From positions 36,207-100,206 of the forward strand of contig WTPW01001548.1 of assembly GCA_009809945.1 (NCBI GenBank): a DNA stretch of 64,000 bases. The letters run 5' to 3'. A program made the translations under genes and the position numbers. Positions 10,066 to 23,987 of this stretch are shown piece after piece (position 1 is the first letter of the stretch; each line of letters begins with the position of its first letter). The notes beneath the pieces were generated by a model. The model searched no databases. It saw only the letters and a program-made list of their open reading frames with translations, and was not told the origin of the DNA. This DNA comes from Gigaspora margarita. Lineage: Eukaryota > Glomeromycota > Glomeromycetes > Diversisporales > Gigasporaceae.

Positions 10066-13000
10066 AACACTAGTGATTATATATAATATGAACTAAATTT
10101 AAAGTAGAACTGAATTTAAAAATATTATATTATTTTTAAACAGTTTTCTTAGTTACAAACTATATCAATTTTGTTTTTTCTTCTTTGTCTTTTTTATCTT
10201 TTGATATTTTATTTTTGTTTGTTTTTGGTATTTATTTTGGTTTTGTAGTGCATTCTCTAATTTTTTTTGCTTATTTTTTTATTTTTGTAAACCTTTTTTT
10301 GTTTATTTAAATAGAGATCTAAATAATTTTTATTCTAGAGACTAAATAAAAAAGATTAAGAAAAAGTTAACAATCTTGATAAGGTTAACAACTTCCAATT
10401 GGTAAATGGAAATAAGTTTTTAGTGAGTTGAAAAACCTTCTTAAAAGATAAATAGCTATTGCATATAAATACTTTAGTAATATATAAGTCTTTATTATAT
10501 AAATAGAGAATTATAGCAAATAATCTTTGTATACTACTTAATTCATATTTAATAAAGGCAGGATTGTTAATTAAGAAATATATATATTAATATACATTTA
10601 CAATTTTAATATTTATAATATTATAGAATATATTTATTATGACTTTTACTAAAATATCTATAATATTTTATACTTATCTCAAAAATTAGATATTTAATTA
10701 ATGCGAGGTGTCTCAAGTAAAAATGATCTATGCTCTCAAAAACCTTTCCCAAACTCTAAACTTAACCTAAACACTAACCCTAACATGAAAATTGTAATAA
10801 AAATAATGTATGCAAAACATAAAAAATCTAAAAAAACATAAAACATATCTGATATGATACACCATAAGTGCGTTTTATAATAATTGTTTATTACATATAA
10901 TTTATTATGCAATAAACTACAATATACAGTATATGTACATAGTGGTTTTGAATTTTTTTTTAGATTTTATTTATAAATTATTGTATAAAACTTTTTTAAG
11001 TTAGAGTTAAAATTATATTTAATTAATAAAAAAAGATTATTTAAGTCGTAAAACATATTTATTTTAAAACATGCAGACCAATTAATGTATATACGTAACT
11101 ATCGTTATAGGTGCATTAACTAAATTTTAATAATCAAGATGACACTCATAATAAATGCGTCGCTGATCAAAATTATTTTTTGATATATTACTTATATTAC
11201 TTATATTACTGTATTATTTGATCTACATCTTTTCATCTTTTTTAATTTTGCTTTGTAATAGAAAAAAAAATAATCGAATTTTGATTATCATACCAGGGGT
11301 ATATAGATTAATATGGTTACACTCAGAACAGAGTTGACAATGGAAATTATCGTTAGTCATCGACAGTTAAACAAAATTATCAATGGAGCCAATGACGTTA
11401 ATAATGAAGATCTACTCTTTATCATTCATTCAAATTCAACTTCATTAGACTAACATTAATAGGAGCCTAACTTTTTTCCGATAGTTTTTTTCAACCACCT
11501 AACCAAAATTGACATAGAAAAAAAAATTTATCGATTTTGAATTGGTAATTATATGAAATATCTAGCTCTTTTTTGTCTTGGTGTTACTCAAATATTTAAA
11601 AAATTTTTTTTTCAAATTTTTTGATGAAAAAATTTTTTTTTCGCAATGAAATTATATAGCAGAATTAAAAAGCTTATTCAGGATAATCCAATGGATAAAT
11701 GAGCCAACCCTAGCCCGGGCATTAATCAAGAATTAGACCCACGAGACTATTTATGGGGATACTAAATCAATATACAATGTAACGGTACAAATCATGTGAA
11801 GGTTAAATATATAGAAAAACTGTCAAACTTTGCACGATCGGGTAAATAATTATGTAAAATATGATTGGTAAATTTTTTTTTTTTTTTTTATAGGACATCT
11901 TCACAAATACAATATAGTATTCAAAGGGAGTGTAATTTTGAAATTAAATGCGATTCGATTGATCAAAATTTGATTACGAAATTCAAGGAGATCACAACAG
12001 GTAATAATTAATAAAATGCTACACGTATTGAAAATCATATATGCGTATGTTTATTGAGAAGTTAAAACAAGCTCTTGTATACGCGTTTCTTCGAGACTTA
12101 ATAAAAAGTTGATATGTAACAAGAAAAACAAGCAATTTTTGATCGATCGACGTAGCAAATAAAAAATTTTAACACTTGTAAAAATTTGCAGAGAAAAAAC
12201 TTTTACGGTAAAAGCCTCAAATATTTATTATTAATATTATTAACTATTATTAACTTCAGCCAATTTAAAATACAGTGTCCACGTGTCAAGACATTAAAAA
12301 AACCGTTAAAATGCGTCTATTGCATATAATTGAACGAAACAATGGAACGTTTAATTTATCATGTTTTATATTATTTATTTATGATTCGAAGAAATTCATT
12401 TCATTACTCTAATATTTTTTTTAATTTTATATATACCGGTATTATAATTTTATTTATCTTAATAAATTTATTATCAATTATTATCATTTATTATCGGAAC
12501 GTGGCATCTAATAAAATATATAAACTATATATTACGTACACGAATGATTTTTTTTTTTTTTTTTTTTTTTTTGTTACAAATTTATGATAATCTGGGCTCA
12601 ATCTGGAATTAACTCTTGCAGTTTTACTCCTGAAAGTTTTGTCAATATTTGTGCAGATTTTTCGGTGTGACGAACAGCGGACTTTGAAAAGCTGGAAACT
12701 CCTTGGTTCAAGCAAGTGTCGAACAGTAATCTCATAGGTTGATTTTTAGATGTTGTGGCTTATTTCTTAATTATTATTATATACGTCACCACATATCAAT
12801 TCGAGCAAAATTCCGCCCAACGAAACTAAGAAAAAAAAAAAAATTAATAAAAAAATAAAAATTAATAAAAAAATAAAAATTAATAAAAAAATAAAATTAA
12901 TAAATTAAAAAAAAAAAAGACGCGGATACACAATGTAAGCTTTGAAGCATTTTAATAATAAAAATAGTATTGTATTTTTTTTCAAAACTTTTATTTCCTG

Positions 13001-13121
13001 ACTATCATTACTATTTTATGTCTAGTTTCTATAATAAGCAGCTGTTCCTCATATCTTCTTCTTCTTAATAAAAAACAAACTTTGTGCCGCTCCGTGTGCA
13101 AAACTTCAAATTTTCGGCAAC
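10066..13121. other. Long intergenic region upstream of the J-protein gene
   Basis: No supported gene. A telomere-like but degenerate run (ccaaactctaaacttaacc ... ctaaccctaac) occurs at 10,750-10,785. The stretch from 11,300 to 12,720 is less A+T-biased and could hold unrecognised exons or regulatory DNA. Homopolymer T (12,547-12,571) and (aaaaattaataaa)n runs near 12,830-12,915 precede the gene. Confidence 0.5.
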
Positions 13122-14631
13122 ATGGAGCGGGATACTTACGCTTTATATCATACTTTGGGTGTACAAAAAGCCGCTACTGAAGAAGAGATTAAGAAAGCAT
13201 ACAGGCGTCTAGCACTAAGATACCACCCGGATAAAAATCCAAATGCTACCGATCAGGTTCGTACTTTATTAATTCTCCACTTATTTAGATCTTACAAGTA
13301 CTTTTGTACTTTGTAAAATGTGTTTTAAATATTTTTATAATATTTCAATTTTTTTTTTTTTTTTGTTAACTTTTATAAAAAATATGCTATATTTTTTTAA
13401 TATATTTTTATCTTTATAAAAAAAAAAAAAAAAAAAAAAAAAGTTCAAGGCGATTACTCATGCTTATGAAATCTTGGGCGATTCAAAAAAACGTCAAGTG
13501 TATGATAAATATGGAGAGATGGGAATTAGTATGCTGGATTCTGTAGCTGGTTTCCTGTTAGATCCAGAAATTCAAGGACCATTATGCATGCTATTCACAA
13601 TACTTTCAATTCTGATAATCCTCATAATCCTGTTTTTCGTCTTCTTATCAATAAGAGTAGATGGTACTGTATCATGGAGTTATGGAATTGTATTCATACC
13701 AATATGGATTGAAGATATTATTTTATTTTTGGTACTTATTGCTTATGCTAATGCAAGAAAAGATCCTTCTGAAGATATTGATAATGATGATGAATATGAA
13801 GGTTTATATCATCAAGATCCTGAAGTTAGAGAACAAGCTAGAGAAGCAAGACGAAAACAATTAAAAGCTCTTTATAGAACACGGAATTTTTTACATAATG
13901 CTTATTTAATATTGATTGTATTATTTGAAGCTTTTATCGTTCTTAGAGCTGATGGTAAAATAAGTTGGAGTGCTGCTATTATATTTGCTCCTTATTTTAT
14001 TGTTGAAGCAATCAATTTATATCCTAATTTCATTGAATTCTTGGATCAGTTAAAATCTTCTAGAGTACTTGATATCAATGGTAATCCTTCTATTTATCTA
14101 AAGTTTAAATGTTTCTTTGATACTTTTTGGTGGTTTGCTATTAGAATATCATTTGCAATTTTAATTGTCCTCAAAATTGATGAAATTATTATTGGTAGTT
14201 GGGCCATTGTTTTTATTCCATTTTATTTAGTTGGTATTAAATATGGTCTTAGAATTTTATGGTTATGGTGGAATTTAAGAAGAACTACTGAACCTTTGCA
14301 GAATAAAGGAAAAGTGGATGTTGTAGTTGGTGCTATTTCACTTATTGTGGTGGGAACTCTATGTTATACTGTTGTAGGATTATTAGCTAGTAGATTAGAT
14401 GGTAATACGGGAATAAAAGTTTCTTCAATCCTAATTCCTGTATTTATCACATTATCTTTCGTCTTTTGTTGTACGGGGTGTTGTTTACCTTGTATTCTCT
14501 TAGTATGGAATGCGGATGATTTTGAAAGTGGTTCTGATCCTTCACTTAAAACTCATGATAAACGGATTACTTATCCTACAGCGGCTGGTCCAAGTAATTC
14601 ATTTGCTAGTGGTAGCAATGAAAATGTATAA
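13122..14631 (+). CDS. J-domain (Hsp40) multi-pass membrane protein, TMEM185-like
   Basis: Exons 13122-13256 and 13444-14631 join in frame to 440 aa, with a GT-AG intron of 187 nt that carries a T run and an A run just before the acceptor. Residues 5-70 are a J domain with the HPD motif (residues 35-37), and the intron falls inside it. YDKYGEMG after the J domain recalls cysteine-string proteins. The rest has about eight hydrophobic segments in which a pattern R-x-D-G ... I-x-x-P recurs four times, resembling the TMEM185 family. [10 protein letters not shown] cluster lies near the C-terminus. Expected role: an Hsp70 co-chaperone anchored in an internal membrane. The J domain is certain; the TMEM185 link is by remembered pattern. 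Confidence 0.88.
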
Positions 14632-15822
14632 TATTCTATTATTAAAAATTATTGAAATTATTGTTTTTGTAAGATTTAATATGATGCCGATTACTACTAC
14701 GATCTTTAGCTGTATAGTAGATTTAGATTATAATATTTGTATTTCTTTTTTCCGGCACCTCTTCTTCTTCTTCTTCAAAAAAAAACTTCATTGTTAATTT
14801 TTCTTCATGATGTATATTAATAATTACGCAAGCAAATTAAGCAAAACTTTTTTTTTAAAAAAAGGGGAAAAAAAAATTATTAGACAATTTTGAAAACTTA
14901 GATTTTTTTTTTTTCTTTTGAATTGTTGATATTCGTAAATTTTGGTATATTTGGTGAATTTTTGGTATATTTGGTATATTGGTATATTTGGTATATTTGG
15001 GTGGATATTTAAATAATTTTCTTATTATTATTTTTTTTTAGTAAGCTTCAGAGTACTCACAATCATTAAAAATGGAAATTTATAAAGAACTTTCATAATA
15101 TATTATATAGCATAATATATATGCATAGATATATCATATTTATATTATATTTATATATATTGCATTTTTTTATTTTTTTTTAGTAATAATAATACGTATT
15201 AATGAAATTTAGACATAATCATCATTTAAAATATTTAAAATTCTTTAAAATTCTTTGAAAATCATTTTCAGATAATATAAATTCATTCTTCAGTTACAGT
15301 AAAATAGTTAAGATTTTCTTTAAAAAAAAAAAGTCTATCAAATATTTATGGTAATGTTCTAAAAAAAGTCGAAAGCCGACCACGAGATAGTCACGAGACT
15401 ACAACAATGACGAAGAAATTCTAATTTTAGTTTAAAGTATTTGATTGGTTGAATATCGGCCTTTTTCTTAATATTCTATTGGTTCAAAAGTAAATGTATC
15501 AAGATCGAAACAGAGCATTCCTAGAATTTCATATTAACGAATCAACACTTCTCGCAAACTGATTGTAAAAAAAAAGGAAATATTTAGTTTATGTTCAAAA
15601 TCTTTGTGGCAAACATATTGTAAAGTATTTATCGAAAGATTCCTCTTTACAGTATATTAAATTTAGCCTTGGTGATACGGCTTAGATCACCCGTATTACA
15701 AAATCTGGCTGTGATTTACCTTGTTTAAAGATCTTCAATCTTTGAACTTTTTGATCGTACTTGTAAAATCTTTATTACATCAGTAACGCACGACTTCTTT
15801 ATATAACGTCATAACGTTTCAT
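14632..15822. other. Intergenic region between the two conserved genes
   Basis: Contains the 3' flank of the J-protein gene and the probable promoter of the PP4R3 gene. A short minisatellite of ttggtata/tttggtata units lies at 14,937-15,003. No other feature recognised. Confidence 0.6.
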
Positions 15823-18800
15823 ATGGCCATGGAGGTTAAACAACGCCGTGTGAAAGTGTACCAACTGAGTAGGGAAAGCGAATGGTTGGACAAAGGTACC
15901 GGCTTTTGTACCTGTTTAGTTAACGAGGTAGGATCGCTCTCCGCCATTTATATTTCAAACAAAAATTATTTCTTGGAGGTTGTTAGTCGGTATTTTTTGG
16001 TCGAATAAAGCTCGAAAAAATTATTTATATTTAGTTATTGACGATACCTCACCACTTCTTTTAATTGTTGATTTCAACTCTTGGATTATTATAATGGTTT
16101 TTGGCTTACATATCTTTTTTTTTTATTGGTTTCATTTAAAAAAAAAAATTATAGGCAAAAGATGGTGCCTATATCATTGTCCGTTCTGAAGAGGATACTG
16201 CTGTTTTATTATTAAACTCTCGTATAATGAAAGATCATGATTATCAAAAACAACAAGGTGCTCTATTGTTTAATTTTAATTATTTATTCTCAGATGATTT
16301 TTAACTTATTACCTACTATATATATTTAATTCTATGATAGACACACTAGTGGTCTGGACTGAACCTAATGGATTAGATTTGGCTTTAAGTTTTCAGGAAG
16401 CTGAGGGTTGTACAGAAATATGGTGCGGTATAGAATGTTATTTTAGATAAAAAAAAAAATCTTTTATATAATATTGGTAGATCTTTTTAATTAATCACTG
16501 TGAACATCTGAACATATGCACATATGAACATATAGGGAGTTTATATCGGACATTAAAGTTCGCATGGGCAATTCAAATTCTAGTGGTGAGTTATCACTGG
16601 ATAAACACAGATATTGGATTAATTTTAGAAACCTTTTGTTTATTTTGTTTATTTATTATTTTTTTATTAAATAACATTGTCGCCGGTTCATTTTTTATTA
16701 GATACGCGGACCAGTCCTCCACCAGACCCGGAAATACCGAATATGACGATAAAATTACCAGAACCAACTTTATCTAATTTGGAAGAAATCGAATTAATAA
16801 TTAAAGTTTCGAGCCGGTCTATTTATGAACGAGAGAAACTAGCGGCATTTGTTACTCAGGTATTTATGACATATTAAATTAATTTTTTTTTTTATCATAG
16901 TAAAGAGTTTTGCGTAATTATGAACTTTATAATTCATGAATGGTTTCATTCATATTTACTTTCTATTTACTTCTTTTCTATTAGGGTTACATTGCTAAAT
17001 TATTACCTCTACTTTCGACATGTGAAGATCTTGAGGATTTAAAAGATTTACATAGGTTATGTAATATTATGAAAGGAATTAGTATGTATTTTGTCTTTTC
17101 GATTATGAAATCCTGATATTCATGACTTGACTAACATCTATTCATTTTTCATTAGTAATGCTTCAAGATAGCGAAATTTATGAATATATTTTACGCGACG
17201 ATGTTATTATGCAAGTTGTTGGAATGCTAGAATGTAAGCTTAAAACTTAATGTTACAATTTAATTTTCATTGTAATCTTTAAAATTTAAATATATATATA
17301 TATATATTTTAATATATATTTATATATTTTTTTTTAGATGATCCCGAATTCCCTAATTACAAAGCTAACCATCGCCAATATCTGGCCGATAATTCAAAAT
17401 TTAAAGAAGTGAGATTAAATTATTTTAAATCAAATTTTATATTGAAGATATTAGTTATCTAAACATTTATTTATTTTTTTACAGATTGTTAAAATAAAGG
17501 ACAAGACGATCGAAACAAAAATTCATGAAACTTTTCGACTTCAATATCTCAAAGATGTAGTGTTTGCACGTGTATTCGATGATCCAACAAGTTCCATACT
17601 TTCATCGCTTATTTTCTTTAATCATGTTGATATTTGCAAACACTTTTCACAAGATGATGAATTTTTGGAAGAACTCTTCAATATCCTTAATGAAGAAAAT
17701 GGTTCACCAAAACGTAAACGTGACGTTATTATGTTTGTTCAACAACTTTGTTTTATTGCCAAAAGCATTCATGTACCACATAAAAAAGAGTTGTACAGGT
17801 TTGGTCAAAAATTATTTTATTTATTTTAGTAATAGCATATACTTGTAAATCAATTTCTGATTAATTTTTGATTAATTAAAATAAAAATTAGGTCATTAGC
17901 AAGGCATGGACTATTTAAAGTTTTTGATCATTCGTTGGTGGATAATGATCCAACCGTCAAGACTGCTGGTGGTGAAATATTAGCGTCTCTTTTGGATACT
18001 GATGCAAGTATTATTAGATCTCATATTGTGAAACAGGCTGAGGAAAAAAAGAAAACTTTGGCAGAAACAATCATCGAAAGATTTATTCAAGATTCAGATT
18101 TGGGTGTAAAGGCTCAATATGCTGAAGCTCTTCGACTTTTATTAGATATGAATGCTGGATTATCAGAGATGGGTTTTATAGTTCCAGAGGTATTGTCATA
18201 TATATATATTAATAAAAAAAAAATAATAATAATTTTTTTTTATTATTGATCAAATATTTTCTAATAATTTATTCGTTTTGTTATTAATAGTCTTTATCTC
18301 TGCTTCAGCCTAAACATGATGATGATATAGATAATTTTTTAAATTTATTTTATGAAGAGCTTATATCAAAGATGGTAAAACCCGTTTCTGACCTTGAACA
18401 AGAAGACGGTGAATATCAGTATTAAATCTGAATAAAGGTTTTTTTAATGTCCACATAATAATAATATATATTTTTTGTTTAAATTCATTATTATTCTAAT
18501 AAATTTATAGAAGTTCTTAGTTTATCACCTGACATAGCTGCATTATGTTTTCATATATGTGAGCTTTTGTCATTTGTTATCCGACAACATACTTTTAGAA
18601 GTAAATATTTTGTATTATCGACTGATATATCATCAAAAATATGTATGTTATTTAGAAGTTCTGAAAAGTATGTAAAATTAGGTGAGCTTTTAAAAATATT
18701 TTTTTTTGTCTATTGTGATATTTAAATAATAAATAACCAAAAAATGGATCTCTAATATACATATATATTTTTAAAGCCGCACTGCGGTACTTTCGAGCCT

Positions 18801-19801
18801 GTATAGGTATGAAAGAAGATTTTTATAATAGATATCTAGTACGTAATAATCTTTTCGATCCCATAATACGCGTGTTTATGGAAACGAAGGGACGGGATAA
18901 TTTATTAAATTCTGCGTTTCTTGAGCTATTTGATTTCATAAGAAAGGTATGATTAGTCATCTATCTTTTTTTTATTATTTATCATATATTTATCATTAAA
19001 TAATTTTTTTTTTTTTTTAATAGGACAATATTAAATATCTTATCACTCATATAATGGAAAGGCATGGTGAACAATTGTTAAAAATTGATTATGTTGACAC
19101 TTTTCAATTACTTCAACTTCGTTATGAACAAAATAAAGAAATCCTTATTGGATCTGATAAATCACCTGGAGAATCTAGTCAAAGGTATATATATATACAC
19201 ATGTATATATTGTTTAAAATTCGTTTTGACGATTATTATAGCATAGTATTTAACCGATTTACTTGATATAAATTACAGTCAAAGTAATATACGTCAAAAG
19301 GGTCGTGAAGGTTGGTCATCTGGAATAGGAGATGAAGACGAAGATGCATATTTCAATACTTCAGATGAAGAAGATAATATTAGTAATACATCTGGTGAAT
19401 GTTCGAAAATTGTCACATCAAAACAAGATGTTGAATCTAAAGAAGGATCAATATCTGAAGATGAATCGAAACCATCGGTCGATTCAAAAAATGATTCAAA
19501 AGATGAGTCAAAAACTAGTGCAGGAACGGCAGGGTTAGTTGATTATCCGGATGATGATGATGACGATGATGAAAATGTGAAAAAGAACATTGATGAACCA
19601 GTAACTTCCGATAAACAACAAACATCAACTTCACCACCACCACTATCACCACGACCAATCATAGGGAAACGATCAAGAGCTGATGATGATGATGATGATG
19701 ACCTTTTGGTACGTGCAAGAACTCCACGAACTGCTACAAATGAAGCATCTTTATCGTCAAATGGGTCCACAATAAGGTTGCGACCCAAACCTTTTTTATA
19801 A
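15823..19801 (+). CDS. Protein phosphatase 4 regulatory subunit 3 (SMEK/Psy2 family)
   Basis: Fifteen exons: 15823-15927, 16155-16257, 16341-16422, 16536-16585, 16702-16859, 16985-17081, 17156-17233, 17338-17408, 17485-17798, 17892-18189, 18291-18408, 18511-18681, 18777-18946, 19024-19184, 19279-19801. They total 2499 nt, in frame, 832 aa, the usual size for the family. The N-terminus (RRVKVYQL ... W..KGTG) is the EVH1/PH-like domain, with DTLVVW and DLALSFQE. Exons 7-10 carry the SMK-1 region (LEYDP ... FKE) and ARM-like helices follow. The C-terminus is acidic and disordered, with GLVDYPDD and SPRPIIGKR. Exon 3 needs the weak donor GTGCGG to give EIWEF; the nearby GTATAG donor breaks the frame. 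Known role: it targets the PP4 phosphatase to DNA-damage and other substrates, mainly in the nucleus. Confidence 0.95.
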
Positions 19802-20963
19802 ATTACAATATTACCACTTAGTTGGGTTTGGGAATCGGCATTTCTACTTAATTTGGGTTCATGATCAAATATATATCCCATTTCGGTAAATAGTGTCAAA
19901 CTCCAAAAAAAAAAAAAAAAAAAAAACANNNNNNNNNNNNNNNNNNNNNNNNNNNNNNNNNNNNNNNNNNNNNNNNNNNNNNNNNNNNNNNNNNNNNNNN
20001 NNNNNNNNNNNNNNNNNNNNNNNNNNNNNNNNNNNNNNNNNNNNNNNNNNNNNNNNNNNNNNNNNNNNNNNNNNNNNNNNNNNNNNNNNNNNNNNNNNNN
20101 NNNNNNNNNNNNNNNNNNNNNNNNNNNNNNNNNNNNNNNNNNNNNNNNNNNNNNNNNNNNNNNNNNNNNNNNNNNNNNNNNNNNNNNNNNNNNNNNNNNN
20201 NNNNNNNNNNNNNNNNNNNNNNNNNNNNNNNNNNNNNNNNNNNNNNNNNNNNNNNNNNNNNNNNNNNNNNNNNNNNNNNNNNNNNNNNNNNNNNNNNNNN
20301 NNNNNNNNNNNNNNNNNNNNNNNNNNNNNNNNNNNNNNNNNNNNNNNNNNNNNNNNNNNNNNNNNNNNNNNNNNNNNNNNNNNNNNNNNNNNNNNNNNNN
20401 NNNNNNNNNNNNNNNNNNNNNNNNNNNNNNNNNNNNNNNNNNNNNNNNNNNNNNNNNNNNNNNNNNNNNNNNNNNNNNNNNNNNNNNNNNNNNNNNNNNN
20501 NNNNNNNNNNNNNNNNNNNNNNNNNNNNNNNNNNNNNNNNNNNNNNNNNNNNNNNNNNNNNNNNNNNNNNNNNNNNNNNNNNNNNNNCTTTTTTTTTTTT
20601 TTTTTTAAATACTTTAATAATATTCTAATATATATATATATATATATATATACTTACGGCTTATATAATTATCAAATTTAACAATGAAGATCACAAGTCT
20701 TTTTTTTTTTAAGCCGTATTACCATTTTTATTCCTTGATAGAAATTTGCAGGCAAATTGGCTTGTATAAATATATATTATAAATATGTTTGATTTTTTTT
20801 TTTTTTTAATTATTTGAATTGTGTATTTAAATAAAATAAAATATTTAATTTAATAATATTTTGAAAATAAAAGATATACTTTTGTGGTATTTATATTATA
20901 AGATAAAAAGTTTGATTTGTTATAAATTTTAAAATATGTAATTTTAAATTTTTTTATTAAAAT
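19802..20963. other. Gene 3' flank, assembly gap (19,929-20,587) and A+T-rich DNA
   Basis: The gap is bordered by an A run on the left and a T run on the right, so assembly probably failed in homopolymers. A (TA)n run follows at about 20,630-20,652. No gene recognised. Confidence 0.8.
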
Positions 20964-21193
20964 AGAAAATTATGGTTGGAGACCCGTTTTCATGGCAACC
21001 CTATATATAGCAGCCAATCATATTTAGGGTTAGTAAAATTTCTTTTTTTTTTTTTTATTAAAAAAGTTAGAAAGTTTGTAGATAATTTTAATTGGACAAT
21101 AATAAGCAATGTATTATATAGTCACATGTTTAATTTTTAATTGGCTATTCATATAAGGTCGCCATGGTAATCTGTTATTTTAACATAACACCC
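20964..21193 (-). mobile_element. MITE-3 copy b (9-bp TSD)
   Basis: An inverted copy of the element at 9004-9234, about 230 bp, flanked by the perfect 9-bp repeat tattaaaat (20,955-20,963 and 21,194-21,202). Both copies are bounded at the same element ends, which fixes the element borders. Confidence 0.88.
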
Positions 21194-23311
21194 TATTAAA
21201 ATATAGTAATTTACAATTTTTTTGTAAATTAAATATTGATTTTAAAAATATATAGTAATTTTTTACAATATTTATTTTATAAATTTTATTTTGTAATTTA
21301 TTTATAAAAATAAAGTTTTTATTGAAATAAACATATATCAACTACAATTTCATAGCAACCTTTTTTGATATTATTTGAACCAACTTTTTCAAAAAGTTTG
21401 AACTATAGAAAACCTTTAGTTAATATCTAATATGCAAACATATTTTACAAAACTTTTTTTGGAGTAGCTAAAATAAAAGTTCTCTTTAGGACAATTAAAA
21501 AAGAAATGAAAAAGAAGTTTTTGATTAGGGCTCTTTGAAGTAAAGTACAAAAACTATTAAATAGTAGTTGGTTATAGAATAATTAAAAGTTTTTGTCATT
21601 AAGATCATTTTTAATAGTAATTATATAACAAATTATATGATATTATATGGTCTATATTGATTCAACCAATTATAATTGTAAATATTAAAAATTTGATCAG
21701 TTAGAATTAGTAATTTTTGTACTATATAGACAAATTTCAATCAAATCTAGAAAGATTAAATGACTTATTGAAGTAAAGTTTTTTTAAATAATATAAGGCT
21801 TGGTATTTTAGTAAATTTTTTGTGAACTTTTTTTCTTTTTTGGTATTGGTTTTTTTTAAAGAATTTTTTGTGAACTTTCTTTTAGTATTTTAGTAAATTT
21901 CTTGTAAATTTTTTTTGATCTTTTAGTATTGGTTTTTGGGGTTTTTTTGAAGAATTTTTTGTGAACTTTGCTTTGGTATTTTGGCAAATTTCTTGTGGAC
22001 TTTCTTTAAATATTCAGTGTTTTTTTTTTTTTTAAAGAATTTTTTTATTAATTTTTCTTGGTATTTCAATGAATTTTTGTAAGCTTCTTCTGGTTTTTTA
22101 GTATTTATTTTTTTTGAAGATTTTTTTTGTAGACTTTTTTCTAGTATTTTTAGTGAATTTTTTGTGAACTTCCTTTGGTCTTTTAGTATTGGTCTTTTAG
22201 TATTTTTTTTTAAAAAAATTTTCTTGTAATCTTTCTTTAATATTTTGATAAATTTCTTGTAAACTTCTTTTAAACTTTCATCTTTTTTTTTAAAAAAATT
22301 TTTTGTAAGTTTCTTTTTGGTATTTTAGTAAATTTCTTGTAAACTTCTTCTGGTCTTTTAGCATTGGTTTTTTAGATTTTTTTAGAAAATTTTTTTGTAA
22401 ATTTTTTTCTGGTATTTTGTAAATTTCTTGTAAACTTTTTTTTATTTTTTTTTGGTGAATTTTTTTTGACCTTTTTTCTAGTATTTTAGTAAATTTCTTG
22501 TAGACTTTTTTTGGTCTTTTAGTATTTTTTGTTGAAGAATTTTTTTGTGGACTTTCTTTTGGTATTTTAGCAAATTTTTTCTATGCTTTTAGCATTGATC
22601 TTTTGGCACTTTTTTTACAAATTTTTTTGTAAATTTTTTTTTATTTTTATAAATTTCTTGTAGACTTTTCTAGTCTTTTGGTGTTAGTTTTTTTAGAAAG
22701 AACTTTTTTGTAAATTTTTTTTTAGTATTTCACAAATTTCTTGTAAACTTTTTCTGATCTTTTAGCATTGGTTTTTTAGGTTTTTTTTGGAGAATTTTTT
22801 GTAAACATTTTGCTAGTATTTCATAAATTTCTTTTGAACTTCCTTTGGACTTTTAGCTTTTTTTTAAAAAAAAAATTTTCTTGTAGACTTTTTTTTAGTT
22901 TTTTGGTGAATTTCTTGTAAACTTCTTCTAGTTTGTTGGTAGTTTTTTTTTGATAGATTTTTCTGTAAACTTTCTTTTGGTATTTTAGTAAATTTTTTGT
23001 GACTTCTTCTGGTCTTTTGGTGTTTTTTTTTTGGTAAATTTCTTGTGAAATTTCTTCTGGTATTTTAGTAAATTTATTGTAAACTTCTGGTATTAGTTTT
23101 ATAAGTTTTTTAAAGAATTTTCTTGTGAACTTTTTGTGAATTTCTTGTAAACTTCTTATGAACTTTTAGCATTTTTTGAAAAATTTTCTTGTAGATTTTT
23201 TTTTAATATTTTGCAAATTTTTTGTAGACTTTTTTTGGTCTTTTAATATTTTTTTTTAAATAATTTTCTTGTGAACTTTTTTCTGATATTTTAGCAAATT
23301 TCTTGTAAACT

Positions 23312-23400
23312 TTTTTTTTTTAATTTTAATAGTGAAACCTTGTTCTTATCTTTATTAAATTTAATAGAAACTTTTTACAATTGGAAAAAATTTTATAATT
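23312..23400 (-). mobile_element. LINE 3'-end fragment inside the array
   Basis: Reading ttatctttattaaatttaat followed by agaaactttttac, this is the reverse complement of the conserved 3' end of the LINE at 30,924-31,045. It is preceded by a T run (the A-tail on the other strand). Confidence 0.6.
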
Positions 23401-23987
23401 TAAATCTATGCTAAGAAAAAAAATTTAGACATATAGCTAGATAAACAAAAGTAGACCTAGTACTTATTTGTAGTCTAAACCATTTTGTAAACTTTTTTTG
23501 AACTTTTGGTATTTTTTTTTTAAAGAATTTTTTTATAAATTTTTTTTAGTATTTTGGCAAATTTTTTTGAACTTTTTGGTAAATTTCTTGTAGACTTTTT
23601 AGACTTTTTTTAAATTTTTAGTATAGCCTTTTGGGGTTTTTAAATAAGTATTTGTAAACTTTTCTCTAATATTTTATAAATTTCTTTTGACTTTCTCTAG
23701 ATTTTTGACTTTTTTTGAAAAATTTTCTTGTAGCTTTTTTTTTTTAGTATTTTAGCAAATTTCTTGTGAACTTCTTATAGCCTTTTCATTTGGTATTTTA
23801 GCAAATTTTTTGTAAACTTTCTCTAATCTTTTAGTATTGGTCTTTTGGCACTTTTTTTAGAGAATTTTTTTGTAAACTTTTTTCTGGTATTTTAATGAAT
23901 TTTTTGTAAACTTTTTTTGGTTTTTTGGCATTAGTTTTTTTGGAGAATTTCTTGTAAACTTTTTTTTAGTATTTTGTGAATTTCTTG

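Noticed and set aside
10750-10785. Telomere-like taaccc runs (also about 41,447)
   Set aside because: Too short and irregular, and internal to the scaffold.
12330-12587. 85-codon hydrophobic frame
   Set aside because: Composition is that of A+T-rich DNA (I, F, Y, N), ends in a T run, and no family resemblance.
19893-20681. 262-codon frame
   Set aside because: Almost entirely unresolved bases of an assembly gap.
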